NCBI GenBank assembly: GCA_937967665.1
Contig: CALBSZ010000386.1
Coordinates: 1-20,582 of the forward strand
Source of the DNA: an uncultured Planctomycetaceae bacterium
Lineage (GTDB): Bacteria; Planctomycetota; Planctomycetia; Pirellulales; Pirellulaceae
Direction: 5' to 3'
Length of the DNA stretch: 20,582 nucleotides
In this document: piece by piece, positions 1 through 6,193 of the stretch
How positions within the stretch are numbered: position 1 is the first letter of the stretch
Layout of the letters: every line of letters begins with the position of its first letter
The notes under the pieces: generated by a model
What the model was told of the DNA's origin: nothing
The model's input: the letters and a program-made list of their open reading frames with translations, nothing else
The model's database searches: none
Made by a program: the position numbers and the translations under genes

Positions 1-103
1 GCCACGGAAATCCCAACTGATTCCTGGAAGCCAGGTACGAGCCCGTTCTTGCAACCGGCTCAGGGGATGTGCTGTCACGGACGGCGGCTAAAGACACCTC
101 GAT

Positions 104-1639
104 CTAGCTGCGCTGAACCAGCAAGACGGTCCAATCGCGATCGAGTCCCCAGGACGAATCGACGTCCAGCCGACCGCGGAGGGCCGCCAGTCGATCTTCG
201 GCGGAGCGATCGGCTTGCTGGAACCGACATGCCGCAAGCAGCGAAGAGATGGATTCATAAGCGCCCATCACCGATTCGGTGAACAGGATCAAACCATGGC
301 CGGCGTCGATTGTCGTGGATTGATTGCGATACTTCGCGTCCAGTTCCAGGCCAAGCGGCAGTGAGGTATCAGTGAGCAATTGCACGTCGTCTGAGCAAAT
401 GGCGGCCTTGACGTCCCCGGCGATCGCGAACTCCATCTCACCGCTTTCCGAATCGATCAAGCCGTAGAAGACAGTCCCGATCTGTCCGCCGGAGGAGGAC
501 ATCCACATTGTCTCGTTGACCCGGTCCAGCAGTTGTCGAGGGCTATGCGGGTAGACGTTATGACTGCGAATGGCGGTTTGCAGCGCGGCGGCCGTGAGCG
601 ACGCTTCCGTGGGTGTACCTTGTGCGTCGCCGATCACGACGGCCAATCGCCCGTCGGGAATGACGGTCCAGTCGTAGAAGCAACCGCCGATGCGCGACTG
701 ATGCTCGATACAGCCGGCGATGTCCCACAACTCCAGCAGTGGTTTGACGTTGGGCAGGCGATCCCGTTGCCACCGGGAGGTATGGTCGATGGCGCGCGAA
801 TTCTGTTTGTGCTGGGCGGCTGCGGTCAACAGCATCTGCCGTTCCAATTCGGCTGCCAGGCGTCCGGCGATGATTTCAGCGAGATTGGTTTCGCTGTCGG
901 TGAACTCGCGCGTCTGCTCGCAAAACAACCACAGGGTTCCGAGCGGAACACTGGGACTGGCGATCGGCACGCAGATAGCCGACACGTACGGTTCGGGCGC
1001 TTTCCAGTGTGGCAGCAGCCGCGTGTCTTCCAGCGCCACGGCGTGTCCAACCAGGGATTCCAGGTCGGCCATTGCGCCGCGGAGCGGTCGGGCCGGCTGC
1101 AGCAGCCGGGCTTTGGGCAGTCCCCAGGCACTGCGCAACTTCAGTTCGCTGGTCGCGTCATCCAACAGGTACATGCCGGCGGCCTGGCATTGGATGGCGT
1201 CGACACCTGCTTTCAAGATCGATTCGATACGATCCGACAGATGCTGCCGTTCGTCCGGTCGCATGATCACGGGGACGCCCGCGGCCAATTCCGCTTCGCG
1301 ATGGGTGACCACGCGCTGCGTTTCATGGATTTCCGCCAACAGGCCGGCTACCGCGTCCGCCAGCGGCGCGACCGCACGCAGCGACGTGGCGGCCGTTTCC
1401 TGCGCCGACTCAGTCGGTTTTTCGAGGACCAGATGGCCGGCATTGTCGCCAATCGGCTTGGACCAATTCTGCGTTCGCGGCGCATCTCCAGGAGGTACCA
1501 ATCGCAACGTCCAGCCCGTTGCCTCTTCAAACGATTTCAGGAGATCCGCGCGCCGTGGTTTCGTACGCGCCGATTCTCGAGGCGTTGATTCGGTCTCCGT
1601 ATGCAGTTTCAGGTACTCGGGAATGTCTTTTTCAGTCAC
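104..1639 (-). CDS. GAF domain + SpoIIE/PPM-type phosphatase-like protein
   Basis: A 511-residue cytoplasmic protein starting with GTG; an in-frame TAA lies a few codons upstream, so no longer start is likely. Residues about 1-125 are a poorly characterised N-terminal part. Residues about 130-275 look like a GAF domain (ligand-binding fold). Residues about 296-511 look like a SpoIIE/RsbU-type PP2C phosphatase: a GG-x-FYD motif (318-323), a V-I-G-D motif (D338) and a final D-W-T-V-L-L-V strand (502-508). Family members dephosphorylate anti-anti-sigma factors in partner-switching control of sigma factors. The usual GGD motif reads GGC here (Cys320), so activity may be weak or lost. No anti-sigma or STAS gene is adjacent. 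No strong Shine-Dalgarno sequence precedes the GTG. The domain call is from motif reading only. Confidence 0.82.
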   Translation of the reverse strand: MTEKDIPEYLKLHTETESTPRESARTKPRRADLLKSFEEATGWTLRLVPPGDAPRTQNWSKPIGDNAGHLVLEKPTESAQETAATSLRAVAPLADAVAGLLAEIHETQRVVTHREAELAAGVPVIMRPDERQHLSDRIESILKAGVDAIQCQAAGMYLLDDATSELKLRSAWGLPKARLLQPARPLRGAMADLESLVGHAVALEDTRLLPHWKAPEPYVSAICVPIASPSVPLGTLWLFCEQTREFTDSETNLAEIIAGRLAAELERQMLLTAAAQHKQNSRAIDHTSRWQRDRLPNVKPLLELWDIAGCIEHQSRIGGCFYDWTVIPDGRLAVVIGDAQGTPTEASLTAAALQTAIRSHNVYPHSPRQLLDRVNETMWMSSSGGQIGTVFYGLIDSESGEMEFAIAGDVKAAICSDDVQLLTDTSLPLGLELDAKYRNQSTTIDAGHGLILFTESVMGAYESISSLLAACRFQQADRSAEDRLAALRGRLDVDSSWGLDRDWTVLLVQRS

Positions 1640-1997
1640 GGCTGCTTCAACATCGATCAGTTAGGTTGGCGACGACAATCTCCATACAACAGTCACAGAA
1701 CAATGAAGTGACAGCGCTTCACCGTTCCGCCCAGCATCCGTGACCGGCAGTCCTTAACATCGGTCATTCCGGTGTTGATCTGGCGACCTTGGCCAGCAAG
1801 CCTCACGACCCGTCGGAGCGCACGGACCGGTAGCGGATGTTCATTACAATCGCTAGGACCGCCACGCCGCCGCGGGGTGTGGTTCGGACGCGTGAAAAGT
1901 CGCGGGCAGCGGGGCCCGGGTGTCGAGAAACCGCGATCGGCATGGTAAGCTACCTGCTTGTCCCGACTGTGAGAATTTAACGTATTGAGAAATCACC
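1640..1997. other. Divergent intergenic region without recognised gene
   Basis: This 358-bp region separates the leftward phosphatase gene from the rightward uronate isomerase-like gene, so it must hold promoters for both. I see no convincing -35/-10 pair with a 16-18 nt spacer. A small dyad, GTCAC (1692-1696) and GTGAC (1708-1712), lies about 55 nt upstream of the phosphatase start. The part from 1855 to 1925 is very GC-rich. No open frame with coding character was found. Confidence 0.5.
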
Positions 1998-3284
1998 ATG
2001 AGCACCGAACTTCGCCGCCGTATTTACGATGAAATCAACAGTCGCGTCATCGTGGACCCACACACGCATATCAACGCACTCCAGCCCGCCTCCGAGACCC
2101 TGGCGGACATTCTGGGTTACCACTACTACACGGAATTGGCACACTCCGCCGGATTCCCACGGGCGGAAATCGAAGAACCGGGTATCGAACCAAAAGAAAA
2201 GGTCGCCCGGCTGATGGAAAACTTGGGACCGATCGAGAACACCATCCAATACAGTTGGTTTGTCGAAATGGCGCAGGCGTTCTTCGGCTTCGACGGCGAC
2301 CGGGTGACGAACGACAACTGGGAGGGGGTCTACGATACGGCGCTGGAAAAAATGGCGTCGGCCGATTGGGCAGACCAGGTCCTCAAGCAGAGCAACTTGT
2401 CGGGCGTCTTCCTGACGAACGATTTCGACGATCCGTTGGAAGGTTTCGACACCAGCGTCTACATTCCGTGCTTGCGCACCGATGACCTGGTTTTTCATCT
2501 GGCGAAACCTGAAACTCAGACGCGCCTGGCGCAAGCGACCGGCACCGAACCGAAGGACGTGCCTGCGCTGAAGTCTGCCATTAACGCGCTGTTTACCCAT
2601 TTCACAAACAACCAGGCCAGGGCCTGCGCGATTTCGCTGCCACCGGATTTCGCGCCGCACCGCGTATCGGACAGCCGCGCGGAAACCGCGCTGCAGCACT
2701 TGCTGCGGAAAGGTACGGATGCGGACGAATCGCATCGTCGCGCCATGGCGAATTTCATCTTCTGGACGCTGGCGGAATCGTGCGTGGAATTCCGACTTCC
2801 GTTCGACCTGATGATCGGTGTGAACCGCGGTGTTTACGCCAGCGGCGTTTTTCAGGGACAGGACCTGTACGACAGCCGCGTCTCGTTGATCCAGTATCGC
2901 GAACTGTTCAATGCCTTCCCGCAAGTCACCTTCCCGATTTCCGTATTGGCAAGTGTGACGAACCAGGAACTGGTGAGTTACGCGTGGATCTTCCCGAACG
3001 TGGTGACTAACGGGCACTGGTGGTATTCCAACACGCCCACGTACATCGAACATGACGCGGCAGCTCGACTGGAAGCGGTTCCGCGCTCGAAACAAATCGG
3101 CTACTACAGTGACATGTACAAGCTGGAATTCGCGCTGCCCAAGTTCAACATGTACAAGCGCATCCTGTCCAAAATCCTGGCGGAGCGTTTTGTCATCGAC
3201 CGCAATTGGTCGGAAGACCAGGCGATTGAACTCGGTAATCAAGTACTGGGCGGAAACACGGCCACCGTGTTTGGCGTCGGGTAG
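1998..3284 (+). CDS. Glucuronate (uronate) isomerase-like protein, amidohydrolase superfamily
   Basis: A 428-residue protein resembling uronate isomerases, which interconvert D-glucuronate and D-fructuronate (or galacturonate and tagaturonate) in the cytoplasm during uronic acid breakdown. An H-x-H metal motif sits near the N-terminus (His22, His24 in VDPHTHIN), as expected for amidohydrolase barrels. The block FLTNDFDDPLEGFDT followed by IPCLRTDDLVFHL matches the pattern I associate with this family. It is somewhat shorter than the E. coli enzyme UxaC (about 470 residues). No other uronate-catabolism gene is adjacent, so the substrate is open; planctomycetes carry divergent paralogues that may act on other sugars. 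The start is the first ATG, preceded by a weak GAG. The leftward gene at 3321 converges on it with only 36 bp between stops. Confidence 0.72.
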   Translation: MSTELRRRIYDEINSRVIVDPHTHINALQPASETLADILGYHYYTELAHSAGFPRAEIEEPGIEPKEKVARLMENLGPIENTIQYSWFVEMAQAFFGFDGDRVTNDNWEGVYDTALEKMASADWADQVLKQSNLSGVFLTNDFDDPLEGFDTSVYIPCLRTDDLVFHLAKPETQTRLAQATGTEPKDVPALKSAINALFTHFTNNQARACAISLPPDFAPHRVSDSRAETALQHLLRKGTDADESHRRAMANFIFWTLAESCVEFRLPFDLMIGVNRGVYASGVFQGQDLYDSRVSLIQYRELFNAFPQVTFPISVLASVTNQELVSYAWIFPNVVTNGHWWYSNTPTYIEHDAAARLEAVPRSKQIGYYSDMYKLEFALPKFNMYKRILSKILAERFVIDRNWSEDQAIELGNQVLGGNTATVFGVG

Positions 3285-3320
3285 TGCCCAACGTCCACGC
3301 TCGGTTCCTGCCGCAGCAAG

Positions 3321-4136
3321 TCACGGCGTTTCATGGACGCCCGCAACACCCATGCCAGGCTGGTCCATCGCATGCATTCTGTCCGCACGTTCGCTGGTGA
3401 CTTTCGTTCGGTCCCACGACACTTTCGCTGTCACCCTCGTCTGTTGCGGTTCGTTGCCAGCGCCTGCGGCGCCCACAGAGTCGGGTTGGGTGATGTGGAA
3501 ACGAACGAAAAAGCGATCGGCGACGACCGTCGCTTCGCTGCCGTAGCGGACCGCCACGACGACCAGGCGGTCCATATCGGAACGGAATTCCCAGTCGCCG
3601 TCCAGTCCTGGCGACGCGCTGCCGGCAGCCAGTGCCGAGGCGGCGATCGCGGTACTGAAACGGCCGTCGTCGTAGTCCAGTAGCGATTCGCCGGTGAAGG
3701 CGTCCAGCTTGAAGACGTAGCCTTCGAGTGCGATCAGGCCGTCGAGTCCCGTGCCGCTTGCATCGTTCGTAAAACCCACGCGCTCCACGTGCACCCGGTC
3801 GCCGGCGCTCAGCTTCAATGGGCGGCTGTCGAGGCGGTACACCGTCAACTCGTCGTTGACGCGCAAATGGACTTCGGTCATACGAAGGTCCCTGTTTCCG
3901 GACTCCGTCAATTGCTCCGCCGATCTCGCAGCCCCCTTCATCGATGAAGCGGGCTCCACCACCATCTCGGAATGCAAGGAGGGTTCGGGTAGGGGCAAAG
4001 CAGGCTGGTCTTCAAAGGAACCGCTTCGCGACTGCCTTGTCGAAGTGGGAGTGCGTCGAGCGACAAGGGGTCCGCGTGACGAACGCGGGGGGCTGGAGAC
4101 ACTGTCAACAAGATTACCTGGTAGGGAGCGCGACAT
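3321..4136 (-). CDS. Hypothetical protein with Ser/Arg/Pro-rich N-terminus and C-terminal beta-rich domain
   Basis: Not recognised. The start chosen is the ATG at 4136 because GGAGG lies about 8 nt upstream; this gives 271 residues. The frame stays open up to a TTG at 4232, but that has no ribosome binding site. Residues 1-85 are low in complexity, rich in Ser, Arg and Pro, with no signal peptide. From Met86 (codon at 3881, itself preceded by AGGGA) the protein becomes a regular, acidic, valine-rich domain: a short motif T-E-V-H-L-R-V-N-D-E, then a stretch about a region that is 'GLIALEGYVFKLDAFTGE', suggesting a beta-sandwich. The C-terminus is polar. The N-terminal part may be a disordered linker, or translation may begin at Met86. 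A promoter lies some 210 bp upstream, leaving a long leader. No neighbour hints at a function. Confidence 0.62.
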   Translation of the reverse strand: MSRSLPGNLVDSVSSPPRSSRGPLVARRTPTSTRQSRSGSFEDQPALPLPEPSLHSEMVVEPASSMKGAARSAEQLTESGNRDLRMTEVHLRVNDELTVYRLDSRPLKLSAGDRVHVERVGFTNDASGTGLDGLIALEGYVFKLDAFTGESLLDYDDGRFSTAIAASALAAGSASPGLDGDWEFRSDMDRLVVVAVRYGSEATVVADRFFVRFHITQPDSVGAAGAGNEPQQTRVTAKVSWDRTKVTSERADRMHAMDQPGMGVAGVHETP

Positions 4137-4207
4137 CGGATACCTCCGATTCTGCCTGCCCCAACAGAGTCTGGTCTGGACTACGATTTGGATTACTTCA
4201 CGATCCC

Positions 4208-4223
4208 GAACTCGAACGAGTTC
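4208..4223. promoter_or_regulatory. 16-bp near-perfect dyad, candidate operator or leader hairpin
   Basis: The sequence GAACTCG-AA-CGAGTTC has 7-bp arms around a 2-nt centre. It lies between the proposed promoter (4356-4384) and the start codon (4136) of the leftward hypothetical gene. It could bind a dimeric regulator or form a hairpin in the leader RNA. The sequence shows the symmetry only; a role is inference. Confidence 0.4.
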
Positions 4224-4355
4224 TGCGGACAACGGTCTGCGCGCGGGATCCCGACATGAGAGCGCATCGTCGTGTCGCTGCGGCGGTCTTATCGTCCATG
4301 GACAATGCTCTTCCTTGTGCCCGCAGCGCTATACGTCAATACGACTCGCTCTTAA

Positions 4356-4384
4356 CTAATAGGTCGCGGTCGGCAGTCTGTCAA
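4356..4384 (-). promoter_or_regulatory. Sigma70-type promoter for the gene at 3321-4136
   Basis: Read on the minus strand, a perfect TTGACA (4379-4384) is followed by a 17-nt spacer and TATTAG (4356-4361), a 4 of 6 match to the -10 consensus. The predicted transcript would start near 4349 and carry a leader of about 210 nt before the ATG at 4136. The hexamers lie just downstream of the PfpI stop (4445), so the promoter would allow the hypothetical gene to be expressed apart from the ABM-PfpI operon. Confidence 0.5.
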
Positions 4385-4444
4385 ATCCAAGGCTGCGTTT
4401 TTTGGCACGGCACAGATCGGCAAGTTGCGGAGTTCCGGTTCCGG

Positions 4445-4972
4445 CTACGAAGTCAGCACTTGCAGGATACCGCGACAGAAATCGGGCAGGTCGTCCGGTT
4501 TGCGGCTGGAAACGAAGTTCCGATCGATGACCACGGCGGCATCTTCCCAGACCGCACCGGCATTGACGAGATCGTCCTTGATGCCGGGCGAACCGGTAAC
4601 GCGCACGCCGCGATAAACGCCCGCCGAGATCGGGATCCAGCCGCCGTGACATATGGCCGCGATCAGCTTGCCGGCAGCGTGAAACTGCCTGACCAGCTCG
4701 AGTACCTTCACATCACGCCGCAGTTTATCGGGCATGAAGCCTCCCGGTACGACGAGGCCATCGAAGTCGTCCGCGTTCACTGCGGCGATGGCGGCATCGG
4801 CAACGCACGGATACCCGTTCTTGCCTGCGTACGAGCGATTTCCTTCGGGGCCGGCCACCACGACGGCGGCACCGGCTTCGATCAGACGGAGTTTGGGGTA
4901 CCAGAGTTCCAGGTCTTCGTAGATGTCTCCCACGAAGGTAAGAACGCGTTTTCCTGCTAGTGGTTGATCCAT
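4445..4972 (-). CDS. DJ-1/PfpI family protein (class I glutamine amidotransferase-like)
   Basis: A 175-residue cytoplasmic protein of the PfpI/YhbO type. The nucleophile elbow is A-I-C-H-G-G-W with Cys108 and His109. The Glu that pairs with the cysteine in this family is seen as Glu19 in GDIYEDLELWYP, and VVPGGF (75-80) is the conserved turn. Known members act as cysteine peptidases or, more often, as glyoxalase III/deglycase-like stress proteins; the exact activity here is unknown. The ATG at 4972 is preceded by GAGGAC at suitable spacing. It is the second gene of an operon, 34 bp after the stop of the ABM-domain gene, which supports a stress or detoxification role. Length and motifs are complete. 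Confidence 0.9.
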   Translation of the reverse strand: MDQPLAGKRVLTFVGDIYEDLELWYPKLRLIEAGAAVVVAGPEGNRSYAGKNGYPCVADAAIAAVNADDFDGLVVPGGFMPDKLRRDVKVLELVRQFHAAGKLIAAICHGGWIPISAGVYRGVRVTGSPGIKDDLVNAGAVWEDAAVVIDRNFVSSRKPDDLPDFCRGILQVLTS

Positions 4973-5006
4973 CGTGTCCTCGGCCTGCGTTTCGTACTGG
5001 TAGCGC

Positions 5007-5291
5007 TTAGTGCTTGTAGATCTTGTGCTGAGGTCGACCTGACAGGATCTGCTCCTTGCCCCAGTTCGTGACGCTGCGGAAGGCGTCGCTGTGAATGAAG
5101 TCGGTAAAGGCCTGCTCGTCCGACCATTCGCTGGTAATCAAATACGACGCGCCGTCGCTGACGTCTTTCCACAATGTGGAATGGGTGTGTCCTTCGGCGG
5201 CTTCCAGCGCACCAATAACGGCGGCAAACTTTTCTTCGAAATCTTTCTGCTTTCCTTCAATGACGTGATAATTCATGCCAACAGTGATCAT
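5007..5291 (-). CDS. Antibiotic biosynthesis monooxygenase (ABM) domain protein
   Basis: A 94-residue protein made of a single ABM-type dimeric alpha/beta-barrel domain: N-terminal strand MITVGMNYHV, helix with KQKDFEEKFAAVIGALE, the strand containing H-T-H-S-T-L-W-K-D, strand YLITSEWSDEQAFTDFIHSDAF. Members include quinol monooxygenases (YgiN), haem-degrading enzymes and binding proteins without catalysis; no haem-pocket signature is clear, so the activity is open. The frame continues upstream to 5495, but the ATG at 5291 is preceded by AGGAG and matches the usual domain start, so the shorter form is chosen. It heads an operon with the PfpI gene. On the minus strand a TATGAT box (5335-5340) lies about 45 nt upstream of the start. 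Confidence 0.85.
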   Translation of the reverse strand: MITVGMNYHVIEGKQKDFEEKFAAVIGALEAAEGHTHSTLWKDVSDGASYLITSEWSDEQAFTDFIHSDAFRSVTNWGKEQILSGRPQHKIYKH

Positions 5292-5334
5292 CGTGCGATA
5301 GCTCCTGATTTGAAAACTCTCTGCGGAACAGGCC

Positions 5335-5340
5335 ATCATA
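5335..5340 (-). promoter_or_regulatory. Candidate -10 box for the ABM-PfpI operon
   Basis: Minus-strand TATGAT, 5 of 6 to consensus, sits about 45 nt upstream of the ABM start. The -35 position 17 nt away (TTTCGA) matches poorly (3 of 6), so this is a weak or activator-dependent promoter if real. The divergent gene at 5434 shares this region. Confidence 0.35.
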
Positions 5341-5433
5341 GCCGATCCGCGGAGAACTCGAAACCGGCGCTGCGCCGCCAGCAAACGGTTCCCGACCTTG
5401 CTCGGCGCTGAAGTGGCAGGTATCCTGCAGTGG

Positions 5434-5967
5434 ATGCTTTTCGACGACCAGGCTGAAGAACGACACTTTCGGGAATTGTGGGACGCGGTGCACATTGTGC
5501 GGCCGGTCCACTATTCGCTATTCACCTTCGGTGATTCTCACTTACCCTATTATCTGGTTTGCGAATCGGTCGCGGCCGATACGGTATCCATTACCCAGGG
5601 CGAAGTTCATATTCGCCGCCCCATGATTCTCACTCCGGATACCGCGCCCGAGTTCCTGGACTTTTTCGAAACAACCGAAGAGGAAGGGGTGGCCGAATTC
5701 CTGCTGGCGCGCACGGCGCGGTTTTCGAACCTGCGTTTCACCAATCGCAAGGGCGAGAAGAAGCTGGTCAGTGACAGCCTGGAAGAGGCGGTCGACAAAT
5801 TGAATCGGCGACTGGACGAGGAGGAAGAAGACCACACCGCGATCCTCACCGCGCCGGCGCACCTGACTGGAGTCGCCGTGCTCAAGTACGCGTCCCAACG
5901 GGTCTGGCAAAGCGCGGCAGACAATATCCAAGAGCTGCGTGAACGCGGTTTTCTGCCCGAATTCTGA
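5434..5967 (+). CDS. Hypothetical acidic protein
   Basis: Not recognised. From the ATG at 5434 it has 177 residues; a TTG at 5398 in the same frame would add 12 residues, but neither start has a clear ribosome binding site. No signal peptide or membrane segment is visible. The N-terminal half (FGDSHLPYYLVCE, then EVHIRRPMILTPDT) looks beta-rich. The central part is strongly acidic (FFETTEEEGVAEFL and LDEEEEDH) and helical, and the C-terminus is helical, ending GFLPEF. A possible reading is a small soluble planctomycete-specific protein; no function is assigned. It is transcribed divergently from the ABM-PfpI operon. A family A palindromic repeat starts 15 nt after its stop codon. Confidence 0.7.
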   Translation: MLFDDQAEERHFRELWDAVHIVRPVHYSLFTFGDSHLPYYLVCESVAADTVSITQGEVHIRRPMILTPDTAPEFLDFFETTEEEGVAEFLLARTARFSNLRFTNRKGEKKLVSDSLEEAVDKLNRRLDEEEEDHTAILTAPAHLTGVAVLKYASQRVWQSAADNIQELRERGFLPEF

Positions 5968-5982
5968 ATAGCTTTGCGCAAA

Positions 5983-6079
5983 GTTGACGGTAGCGAAACG
6001 GGGACTGGCTCCATCATTGTGTGTGGTTTGTCCCGGAATCCCGGCTGGATCGATGGTGCCTGTCCTCCTTTCGCGGCAC
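5983..6079 (+). repeat. Palindromic repeat family A, copy 1 (97 bp)
   Basis: Begins GTTGACGG and ends GGCAC. The 23-nt arms at 5993-6015 and 6052-6074 pair at 19 of 23 positions; the arms start GCGAAA and end TTTCGC. The loop carries GTCCCGGAA. By my hand count it matches copy 2 at 81 of 97 positions, and 13 of the 16 differences are in the loop region, so the stem is what is conserved. It begins 15 nt after the stop of the gene ending at 5967. It may act as a 3'-end processing, stabilising or terminator structure, or be a REP/MITE-like mobile remnant. Confidence 0.8.
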
Positions 6080-6094
6080 ACGCGTTGTTGTCAT

Positions 6095-6171
6095 GGGTGG
6101 CCGGGGTCGAGTGAAGCGAGCCCCCGGAATCCAAGGTTCTGTGGGGTCGCTTCGCTCCACCACAGCCACCC
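6095..6171 (+). repeat. Palindromic repeat family B, copy 1 (77 bp)
   Basis: Outer arms GGGTGGC (6095-6101) and GCCACCC (6165-6171) enclose two further hairpins: a left one, CCGGGGTCG with loop and CGAGCCCCCGG, and a right one built on GTGG...CCAC. The fold would be a three-way junction, as in paired REP sequences. The first 32 bases match copy 2 at 29 positions. It sits 15 bp after family A copy 1, between a rightward gene end and the leftward sulfatase stop, so it may also end transcription from both sides. Confidence 0.75.
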
Positions 6172-6193
6172 TTCTCGCGTTTTAACACAGAAC

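Noticed and set aside
1..103. Possible gene end at the left edge
   Set aside because: No frame with coding character or family motif could be supported in these 103 bases.
1977..3242. Long open frame opposite the uronate isomerase-like gene (421 codons)
   Set aside because: It mirrors the real gene in a high-GC region, has Arg/Val/Gln-rich composition and no family motif.
4208..4223. LexA-type box
   Set aside because: The dyad GAACTCG-AA-CGAGTTC does not match the spacing of known GAAC/GTTC LexA boxes, so only a generic operator call is kept.
4137..4232. N-terminal extension of the hypothetical gene to a TTG at 4232
   Set aside because: The ATG at 4136 has a strong GGAGG; the TTG has none and the extra residues look non-coding.
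5983..6171. CRISPR array or integron attC site
   Set aside because: Only single palindromic units occur, with no regular spacers, and no cas or integrase gene is in the window.
5607..6188. Leftward frames crossing the A repeats (also at 10419-10613 and 20377-20577) that encode similar short peptides
   Set aside because: The shared peptide similarity comes from the repeat DNA itself; they have no start signals and overlap real genes or palindromes.
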